A stretch of DNA of 16,659 nucleotides from Pavlovales sp. CCMP2436 (Eukaryota; Haptophyta; Pavlovophyceae; Pavlovales): positions 665,362 through 682,020 of the forward strand of contig MU631315.1 of the NCBI GenBank assembly GCA_026770615.1, read 5' to 3'. This document shows positions 8,366-15,784 of the stretch, one piece after another (the first letter of the stretch is position 1; each line of letters starts with the position of its first letter). Position numbers and translations under genes: made by a program. The notes below the pieces were generated by a model. The model searched no databases and was not told where the DNA came from. It saw only the letters and a list, made by a program, of their open reading frames with translations.

Positions 8366-11300
8366 CTACGCGGCTTTATGCCACGACCGCGTCTCTTGTC
8401 GCTGGTGGTATACGCCCCCAGCCCACTCCTTGGTGCCGTCGTCGTCCGCGCCACCGTGTGCTGCGCCGCCGCCACCGATGTTCTCCATACGCGCGCGCGC
8501 TATGATGACCTTTGCGTGTCCACGCAAGGCGCACATACCGATCTCCTGCCGCATCTTCCACAGGAGAGCGGTGCGTGCGAGCTGTTCAGAGGGAGCTCCC
8601 GTGCGCCCTCGCAGTGCGCGTGCGCCCATGCTGGCGAAGTCAGCGACCAGCGTTTCCAAGCCGACCGAAAACTCCTCAAAGGCGCCAACTGCGAGAGCAG
8701 TGAACGGGTCGCCGCCTGAGGGGCAGAAGGTCAGCGCGCGGGCCTCCATTGGGCCAGTCTGCCCGGCTGGTGTGTGGAAGAAGTCGCGGTCGAGCTTGAT
8801 GAGTTCCTTGATGCGCTCGCCAGGTAGCGCGTCGGCGCGCCTGCCCACCGCGCCCTGCGGGTACTGCCCGTCGGTGTCCTTGTACCGAGTAGGGCAGAAC
8901 GCGATGGTCTTGAGTTCGAATAGCCGCGGGACTGCACGCCTACCCCAGTGGTCGTACTCGGCGTAAAAGTTGACCTTCGACCCAGGTCGCCGGCCGACTC
9001 CGCCGTAGTAGAGGTGGTAGGCCGCTGGGTTGGCGGCGAGCACCGAGCTAAAGATGTCTCCAACCTCGGTGCGCGCGAACGCACCCACGGACCTCGAGAA
9101 CTCCGCGAGGAGGGCGAGGATTGGGTCGTGCCGGAGCTTGGTGATGTGGCCGCCGGTGACGCCTGCACCCGTGGCTGCGACAAGGTTGTCTCCGAACGCG
9201 TCGATGAGGTGGCCGAAGAGCCGCGCGCCGCGCGCGACGAGGCCGGCGCAGATGGAGCTCTGGACGCCGAAGAAGCGCGCGGTGATCTCCACCCACTCGC
9301 CGGTGTTGCAGAGCCCGTAGCCGTCCGGTAGTGCAGCGACCCAGGCGGAGCTGTTGCGATCGAGGCTCCTGAAGAGGTGTATGGCGCGATCGCTGCGGTG
9401 TCGCGCGCTGATCTGCATCTTGAGCACGTCGTACCTGTGAGCCTCCAGGTCGTCGTCGGTGAGGTCCTTCTGCATGTTGAGGCACAGCCTGCCGGCGTTC
9501 CTGCGTGCCGTCGGCCATGCTTCCCCTGGAGGTAGGTGGAGCACGGAGGTTGGCCGATCTCCGTTGAGCCCGCTCGTGTGGCGATGCCGGCCTCCTGCTG
9601 CAGCAGCAACCAGCAGCAGCGGAAGGCCTGTCCCTGTAGCGGCGGTGGTAGAGAGCCTGCCCCGGAAGACAGCAGCTGGTACGCGCGCCAGCCGTGCTGC
9701 TGCATGTCCACAAAGGAGTTCCGCTCCACCGTGCGCTCGACCTGCGGCAGCTCGAGCATCCCGCGCTGCGTGACGCCACTGGCCGGGTTGGTCGCGTCGG
9801 CCCACACGTCGAGAAAGGCTGGCACCGCCTGCACCATGGCGCCACAGAAGGCGGCCGGCGCGATGTCGACCATTCGCCGAAGTCCGGCGCCACGGTAGCG
9901 GCGGGGAAGCGCGAGGCGGGCGGTCGCGAACTGATCGTCGTCGAGCGAGACTCCTAGCGCGTGCGTCGCCTGTGCGTGGATGATCGCGTCGAAGCGGGTG
10001 CATGCCTCGCGCGAGTGGTCCGGGTAGCAGTGCCGCGCAAAGTACTCGAACTTGCGCGCCGTGGAGAAGAGGGTCAAGAGCCAGAGCTGTTGCTTGTGTG
10101 GCGAGCTGAGCGAAGTGATTAGCTTTGTTGAGATGCATGCGATCTCGTCACACTTGTCAGCTAGGGCAAGCTTGATGTACTCCTCCGACCCGATGGGGAT
10201 GCCGTAGCACATGACGCCGTAGTACGGAGTCACGCCGTCGAGTAAGAGGCTGCGCGTCACCAGACCGCGGTGGGTGTCGAGGGAATCGATGTGGGCCTCA
10301 TCGATCCAGCACTCGCACTTGGCCGGTTGCACGACGAGGCCGAGCCGCGCGAAGAGCGCGTCATGGAAGCGCTGCATCGCCATATAGACGATATGGGGCG
10401 GGCCGACCGCCCGTACATCGTCGTGGCAGGCCCGAGCGCCCCCACCGTATGGCCGCAGCTCTGCGTCCAGCACCTGTAGCTCGGGGTGAATGGAGATCGC
10501 GAAGGCGACTCCGCCCTCCACCGACCCTTGGGCGACACCTGTCTCGCCGTCCCTGCCCATGGGCGTCAAGCCGCCACCCTTGCCGCTGACGAAGATGGGG
10601 TACTTTGGGGCAAGCGTGGCGTAGAAGAGGCGTGCGAGCGGGGCAAGGCCGGAGGAGCTGGAGAGGGTGCGCGTCACCATCTCTGCGCGGTCGCCCTCGT
10701 TGAACGCGTTGTAGATGTCGGAGCCGGCGATGCAGAAGCTGGGGTTCTCGAGGAGCTCGCTCACCGAGGAGCTCGCGCACGCCAAAGATGAATTTCGTCC
10801 CGCCTGCCGAGACGAGCACTCCCAGCTGCTGCGGGAAGAGGTAACCCTCGATCTCGCCGCGAAGGCCCTTGTTGAGGAAGACTCCCTTGGTGAGACCCCG
10901 TCTCAGCGCGCTCGAGATGCCGATTGGCCGCGCAGACTCCGCGACGCCGGCCTGGACCGCACACTTGCGGAGTGGCACGCACCGTGCGGCGCAGAAGACA
11001 AGTAGAACCAGGAGGGCAGATCGCCGTTGGAGAAGGATGATGCCAGCCAGGCGTGCGACCCGAGCACGTGGCGTGTAGCGTGAGTCCTCGGTATGCCTCC
11101 TCCATCTCCGTGACGCCGACAACGAGACGGTTGGTGGTGTCTAGGCCCGGGATGACCGCTGGCATGGGAGACCTCCTGGGCGAATGCTTGGCGAGCATCT
11201 GCTGAAGCACGGCCGGGTCCGCGATGTCAGCGAGGCCGTGGCTCTGAAGCAGCTTTGCGGCGTCGGAGAACTTGCCCTTGGCGAGAAAGGCGACGGCCGC

Positions 11301-11572
11301 CTTGATGTCACGCTCGGGGTTGGCTGGACGGGAGCGCCGGCTGCTGCGCTGCTGTGCCTCCGCCGCGCAGTCTCCAGACCAGTCAGCAACGAGGCTGCCA
11401 AAGTCTCCCCGCCCCCATCGGTCAAAGCGGGAGGCGAGCAGTCTGGCGCTCGCCAGACGTCTTTGGCGGCCCCTGCGGGCCGCGGGCTGCTTTCGGAGTA
11501 GTAGCGAGGGTAGGATCAGCAGCATCTTCAGCGCTTGCACCTCCTCCACCTCGTTGTCCGGCCGGAGTTGCG
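8366..11572 (-). pseudogene. Reverse transcriptase / nuclease polyprotein pseudogene (copy B)
   Basis: The N-terminal part has MLLILPSLLLRK at ~11525 and a segment matching copy A (KFSDAAKLLQSHGLADIADP). RT motifs are RPIGISSALRR at ~10930, motif A DIYNAFN at 10719-10699, motif B GVAQGSVEGG near 10530, motif C Cys-His-Asp-Asp at ~10425-10417 and YGIPIGS near 10195. The catalytic aspartates are all present. The C-terminus contains FELKT near 8905-8918 and GPMEARALTF, both shared with copy A. Frame changes occur at ~11090, ~11025, ~10765 (a 16-base tandem duplication) and ~9600, so no intact protein is made. The stop is TAG at 8366-8368. RT identity is clear. I infer a PD-(D/E)XK-type nuclease for the Glu-x-Lys domain, which would fit restriction-like-endonuclease LINEs. 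Confidence 0.75.
10749..10776 (-). repeat. 16-base-period tandem duplication breaking the RT frame
   Basis: CGAGGAGCTCGC (plus strand) occurs at 10749-10760 and 10765-10776. The 16-base period is not a multiple of three. It lies exactly where the reading frame passes from the RT finger part (FGVRELL) to the part with motif A. It is a clear molecular cause of one frameshift. Confidence 0.85.
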
Positions 11573-12969
11573 GATGGCTTCGATGATGAGGACCGTTGCG
11601 GTGGCCCAGGGCTCGTGGAAGTCTCGGGGTATGGCATCGAGTTGCCGAGACGTGTTCCCCGCGTGCCCAGCGACTTCGGCAACAGTGAGGTGGTCGAGGA
11701 CGGAGAAGTCGCGGCCGGTCGGGTCTGCGCTTGGCCGTGTGGGTAGGGGCATGGTTGGGCGCTCGACGTCCTCGCTCGACGATGGCGCTTGCAGTTGACG
11801 ACGGGGTGGTGGTAGCAGTCTCCCATGCCCACCAGAGAGCGCGTTGCAATCGCCGCGCGCGCGCCCTCCTGCACCCCCCCCGTCATCCCCCCACCACGGC
11901 CGCGCCTGTAACCTCCGCCATACGCACCGCGATGCAGTGGCGACCGCTGCGGTGGCCGCTGCTGCGGCGGTGGCGGCGGTGGCTGAGCTGGCGGTCTTGG
12001 CAGCGGCTGCAACAGTGGTACGGAGCCGGAGATGTGGTCCTTCCAAGCTTCCCCGTCAAGGGTAGGGCGTAGGAGCGTAGCTGCAGCTTCGTCGGCAACG
12101 TTGGTGGCGTTGTCGAGGACATCTCTGCGTGCGACGAGGAGCATGTTCGCAAACACGCTGGCATCAGCTTGCGCCCGGACCCTGAAGGCATGCTTGGCAG
12201 CATGGGCCTCGAAGAGCGAGGGCCGGTTGGCCTGTGCTGAGGTCGAGCCACTTCCGCCACTGAGCCTCATCCATCCGGTGGTGCGGTTGTTGGGGAAATT
12301 GTCCACATCATCTAGGACGAGAGCGATGACTCGGTTGCGGTCGTCGTCGAAGGCAAGTGTGTCAGCCTCGTCGATGACTTGCAGTGCACGCTGGCAGACG
12401 GCGAAGATCAAGGTGGTCGCGAGGTCATGAGCCACTGTGCAGCCTTGCACCATGTGCCAGAGCTTGTCGATGTGCAGCCCCTTGCCGCAACTCACATTGA
12501 ATGCAGTCTTGAGCGTCTTGTCGCGGGCCTTCTGCGCATCCGCACGGCTCTGTCGCGGGGGGATCTTGCTAGGCTCGATGGCTTTCGGCGCGACCGGCAG
12601 CGCAGCGAGGATCGCGCGTGCAAGCTCGCGACCCGATCTAGAGCGCTCTACCCTGATCGGGCCGCCCGCCGCGAGAAGCAGCGCGTATATCTCGTTGTAG
12701 GAGACTACGATGCTGGCTGCGAAGGAGGGGTTGTTTGACGCGCCGCCTCTCATGCGGCTCGTGAGGCGCAGTGTCGCATGATTCTCGACACTGCACTCGA
12801 CGAGTGAGTGCTGGTCATCCAACCGCTTGCCTTCGCAGGTGAGGAGTTGGAGGTCGCGTGCGATGCCGGTCTAGAGCGTGATAGCGTCCTTGACCGTCTC
12901 GACCGTGAGGTATGGCTTCACCTCGACCACCAGCGTCTGGCCAGCGAAGTTCACGTCAAAAATGTGCAT
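11528..12969 (-). pseudogene. Retroelement ORF1 with N-terminal ubiquitin domain (broken)
   Basis: From the ATG at 12969 the frame encodes a 76-residue ubiquitin domain, interrupted by TAG at 12871-12873. It continues in the same frame into an otherwise unrecognised ~230-residue region (with VIALVLDDVDNFPNNRTTG) and then a Pro/Gln-rich and Arg-Gly-rich stretch (PPPPPPQQRPP; GGYRRGRGGG). The latter is a typical RNA-binding type. Soon after, CYHHPVVNCKRH could be a zinc-binding motif. At a G8 run (11874-11881) or shortly after, the frame must change to reach RDFSVLDHLTVAEVAG near 11700, which has a counterpart at ~114-150 in copy A; another change near 11570 leads to the RT part. ORF1 and RT may form one polyprotein. 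An upstream in-frame ATG at 13092 would add 41 Ala/Ser/Pro-rich residues. Confidence 0.65.
12742..12969 (-). other. Ubiquitin domain ending in Arg-Gly-Gly, fused to ORF1
   Basis: The codons from 12969 to 12742 align with ubiquitin at all 76 positions without any gap. By eye, about 30 positions are identical, including Met1, Ile3, Phe4, Gly10, Pro19, Val26, Lys27, Ile30, Gly35, Ile36, Gly47, Lys48, Leu50, Asp52, Leu56, Leu67, Leu69, Arg72, Arg74, Gly75 and Gly76. The domain starts MHIFDVNFAGQTL and ends LRLTSRMRGG, then Ala-Ser-Asn. Ubiquitin fusions are normally cut after Gly76. Differences: Ile44 is Thr (the main interaction patch), Lys63 is Asn, Lys11 is Gln, and position 33 is a TAG stop. 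The gene upstream and downstream is retroelement-related. This is a ubiquitin fold with high confidence; whether it was cleaved is inference. Confidence 0.85.
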
Positions 12970-13092
12970 GGGGCTTGACTCGACATCGTGCGCCGCGCTC
13001 CGCGCCAACGCCCCGCTCAGCGCCGCGCTAGGTGACACGCCCAACTGTGCACTCGGCGGCGGCGGCGCGCTCAGTGAAGCGCTCAGCAGCAC

Positions 13093-13443
13093 GTCCGACG
13101 GCGAAGTAATAGTGGGTGGGCGCCAGTGGGGGCAGCGACGGTGTGTAAAAGTCTATAAAAACGTCCGGTCCCGTTCGCGGTCTCCCAGTTAAAACTGGGA
13201 CCAGCTCCCGAGCCCCCGGATACCGTCATCCCCGCTAAGACTGATCAGGCACACGACTGTCGACGACACTCGACTTGCGCGCTGATCAACCTGTGCTGCA
13301 TCTCGCTCGTCTCGAAAGGCGGCCCGCCTGCGCACGCACCGCACCTACAGCACATAATACAAGCAGAGAAAGTGAACTTCTGCGCCAGCCCACCTCCCCA
13401 ATCCCTCTCCCCCCTACCCTCTCCTTGCTTGTCAGTTGTTCTA
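13093..13443. other. Spacer between OTU remnant and ubiquitin-ORF1
   Basis: No gene is supported. It has stops in the minus frames, a perfect hairpin at 13183-13200 (TCCCAGTT, AA, AACTGGGA), and a C/T-rich stretch at ~13385-13430. It could hold the 5' UTR or internal promoter of ORF1, but no defined signal is visible. Confidence 0.5.
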
Positions 13444-14133
13444 TTAAATTTCTCGTGTCGTCTCGAAGTGTGTCATGTTAGCGTCGATGGTGATTACGCA
13501 TATTTGTCTGCCTTGCCCGCTGCGCGATGCCGTGAGCAATTCACCGAGGGTCTTATTTTGCCGTACTCTGCCTCCTGTAGTAGTTCGGTGTATCCATGTG
13601 GTACTGCCGATCCGCAGGTGGTGTGGGGTGTATGCATAATATAGGTCGATAATAATGTCGCCCACTTTGCCGGGGTCTCTGCCTAGTTTCAGCACCGCGA
13701 TGTCTGTTCCCATGACTGTCGCTATGCTGTGGAGCATGTTGTCTGACATCCATGCGGCCTGGTTTGCTGGGAAGTGGGGAGGGCCGTGTTTTGCTTGCGC
13801 TGCTATTGGCCAGAAGTTGGGTCACTTACTGTGGTCTAGGTCTTTCCCCATGAGGTCATCTGGGTCTATATCCGGTCTGTATAGCCTGGGGGCCTTCTTA
13901 ACTTCCATCGGGAGGGCGATTGCTAGTGTAATTGCCTCCTCCCGTATTTGTATGGCTGCGTTCCAGCTGGCTGGTCGCCCTGAGCTCTTTAGTGCCGCAT
14001 AAATCAGGTAGCTTCCGTCGCCATTCACGTGTTCTGGGGCTAGCGCTACTGACGCCAACAGGCGTGAGCGCCCGGGATTTTTACGGGTTTTAAAAAGCAA
14101 GCGATATTCGACAAGCGAGCGCTTTATTGACAC
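13444..14133 (-). pseudogene. OTU-family cysteine protease pseudogene with catalytic Cys replaced
   Basis: The frame from the ATG at 14133 runs to TAA at 13444 with only one interruption, TGA at 13822-13824. The OTU signature is VNGDGSYLIYAALKSSGR near 14027-13974. It aligns with Asp-Gly-Asn-Cys of the plus-strand copy, but Asn is Ser and the catalytic Cys is Tyr (TGC to TAC). The second block, WMSDNMLHSIATVMGTDI, is strongly conserved, as is CVITIDANMTHFETT near the C-terminus with its His. The middle (DIIIDLYYAYTP) is in frame here, which shows that the plus-strand copy is the frameshifted one. The N-terminal ~20 residues have no match in the other copy. It lies directly upstream of the ubiquitin-ORF1 on the same strand and could be the first gene of that element. 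It is catalytically dead as written. Confidence 0.7.
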
Positions 14134-14510
14134 CGACTGGTGCGAAGGGGCCGACTAGGCGCCCCCACTGCTCCCCCAGCTACTGGCGCACTATTTATAT
14201 TCGCTTTCCGCAGTTCAGAACATTTAACTTTGTCATCCACAGTACAGAATCAGTTTTAAGATTCGCCAGCTAACACACTTTTAGTCGATTCTCAAAATCA
14301 ATCGCGCCGCCACCCCGCGCCGCCCGACGCCCCCGGAGGCCCCTCCACCCAGTTCAAATTGGCGGAAAAAGCTCCCCCGACTGCCCGGCGTGACAGAGGG
14401 CCCGGGGGGCCTTGTCACATAGGGCCCCGAACCGGTCCTGGACCGGCGTTTAAGGCAAATGACAGTAGGGAGTCCGAAAGTTTTTAAATTCAAAAATATC
14501 AGAAACCCAC
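14134..14510. other. Non-coding spacer
   Basis: A minus-strand open stretch at 14281-14493 has no recognisable domain and starts without a convincing ATG, so it is not called. A perfect hairpin lies at 14432-14446 (CCGGTCC, T, GGACCGG). The segment changes from GC-rich to AT-rich toward its end. Confidence 0.5.
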
Positions 14511-14518
14511 ACTGACCC

Positions 14519-14640
14519 CATATATATATATCCCCATATATGTATATATATATATATATGTGTATATATATATATATATCTCTTTATATATATATATAAA
14601 GATATAGTTATAGTTTTATATAGATTTATAGCTGTTTGTG
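14519..14640. repeat. AT-rich microsatellite (TA)n with interruptions
   Basis: Long TATATA runs are interrupted by CCCC, GTGT, CTCTTT and AAAGAT. Parts can fold on themselves (CTTTATATATATATATAAAG). It is simple-sequence DNA. Confidence 0.95.
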
Positions 14641-14748
14641 TTAGCCCAGGGCCGAGTGAGTCGGTTAATAGTAAAACATTATTTAACAACAAAATGAGAA
14701 TATCTGATTATAAGTTACTATTAATAATTTAATATTATTCAATATCAT

Positions 14749-15006
14749 GGGTCAGAATCCAAATTAGTGGCCAGTCCGGGGAAATTCGAAAAAAGTCCGG
14801 AGAAAATCCTCCGGAGCAACTCAGGAACCGGAGGTGGTACCGCGGAGTTAGTTGCAGATTCGTGAATGGAGCGGCGCCCCATTCACGAATCTGCAACGAA
14901 CTCCGCGGTACCACTTCGGGGACCATGCCTTTCTTTACGCTTCCGAACGCTGAGAATCGGAAATGTTAGTTACATAAAGTATGATATCGACCCAAAAAGC
15001 ACCTGT
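14749..15006 (+). repeat. Tandem repeat unit 1 (~258 bp) with 36-bp inverted repeat
   Basis: The unit starts GGGTCAGAATCCAAATTAG and ends before the matching GGGTCAAAATCC at 15007. Inside is a 36-bp inverted repeat: left arm 14834-14869, loop 14870-14878, right arm 14879-14914, with a single mismatch. Unit 2 is similar along its whole length. Confidence 0.9.
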
Positions 15007-15310
15007 GGGTCAAAATCCGAATTAGTGGCCAGTCCGGGGGGAAAATAGAAAAAAAAATCCGGTGAAAATCCTTTGGAGCAACTCAAGAACCGGAGGTGGT
15101 GCCTTGGAGTTTGTTGCAGATTCGTGAATGGGACAGATTCTTGAATGGGGCACCGCCCCATTCACGAATCTGCAACAAACTCCGCGGCGGTGCCCCATTC
15201 ACGAATCTGCAACAAACTCCGCGGCACCACTTCGGGAATCATGACTTTCTTTTCGCTTCCGAACGCTGAGAATCGGAAAGTTAATTACACGAAGTATGAT
15301 GTCAACCCTA
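15007..15310 (+). repeat. Tandem repeat unit 2 with extra copy of the inverted-repeat arm
   Basis: It repeats unit 1 and carries the same hairpin arms: left arm 15096-15132, right arm at ~15156-15188, and the same right arm again at 15193-15230. The two right arms share CCCCATTCACGAATCTGCAA. A short extra ACAGATTCTTGAATGGG lies near 15134. The unit closes with CGCTTCCGAACGCTGAGAATC, as in unit 1. Confidence 0.9.
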
Positions 15311-15490
15311 GAGGCACCTGGGAGGCACACGAGGTGGGCTCCGACCGTCGAGGAGGGCACTATTGGACATCAGCTATCGACACTTAGCGCGCAGGGGTGA
15401 CCAATGTCTACTACTTCGTCCCGGCCACCACTTTTCCCCCTCCCTATTGCGGAATCGCGCCACGAATTCGGATTTCAACCCTCATATACT
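15311..15490. other. Non-coding spacer
   Basis: Nothing recognisable was seen between the end of the tandem repeat and the dispersed repeat at 15491. Confidence 0.5.
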
Positions 15491-15602
15491 GATAGGGATT
15501 CAAGCTGGCGTCTGACTGTTCTGAATGTTTTGCTGGCCTGAGCGCTGCGTCGCCCATTGCCTGCTGCGTGCCTTAGTCGGCTGCGCTGGCTTGGGCGCCA
15601 CC
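15491..15602 (+). repeat. Dispersed ~112-bp repeat, copy 2
   Basis: It matches 6076-6187 in the same orientation, starting GATAGGGATTCAAGCTGGCG and ending GGGCGCCACC. Its end lies ~180 bases downstream (3') of the stop codon of the minus-strand gene at 15785. Confidence 0.85.
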
Positions 15603-15784
15603 GCCTCATATTATTCATCCTGGCGTCCACCCATAGCGTGAGTGTGCTGTTTACCATTTGCACCGCTAGATTATTGTTATTACAGTGTTAGCTAAGTATA
15701 CAGCGCGCTGACAATGCAGCGTGCACCGCCGAGCCGAGGCTCGAGCCAAAGTCCCGCTCGGAAACGGCGAAGTTTCCTCGGCGC

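Larger units (their letters stand above)
8269..14069 (-). mobile_element. LINE-like retroelement copy B with ubiquitin-ORF1 and RT/nuclease; candidate limits include an OTU gene
   Basis: In minus-strand order this holds an OTU protease remnant, a ~470-base gap, a ubiquitin domain fused to ORF1, an RT, and a C-terminal Glu-Leu-Lys-Thr domain, ending at 8366. The RT family is the same as in copy A. The outer limits are tentative. They rest on a short candidate target-site duplication: GCCCGGGAT-T(7)-A at 8252-8267 and GCCCGGGAT-T(5)-A at 14070-14083. If right, the element is ~5.8 kb, starts just inside the OTU reading frame (5' truncation, common in LINEs) and ends in a short A-run. If the duplication is chance, the safe extent is 8366-12969 and OTU membership is unproven. 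Confidence 0.5.

Noticed and set aside
8321..12738. Many plus-strand open frames across copy B
   Set aside because: They are antisense shadows. The minus strand carries RT, ubiquitin and other recognisable motifs and matches copy A.
444..12873. TAG as a reassigned sense codon (in-frame TAG at 444, 1305, 3227, 3772 and 12871)
   Set aside because: All lie in copies that also have frameshifts and TGA stops, the aligned residues differ (Ala, Glu, Lys and others), and copy B ends in TAG. Pseudogene decay in GC-rich DNA explains it.
13151..13162. TCTATAAAAACG as a TATA box on the plus strand
   Set aside because: No plus-strand gene follows; it lies between two minus-strand remnants.
14281..14493. 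Minus-strand 70-residue frame
   Set aside because: No domain, no convincing ATG, Gly/Arg-rich composition and repeats nearby.
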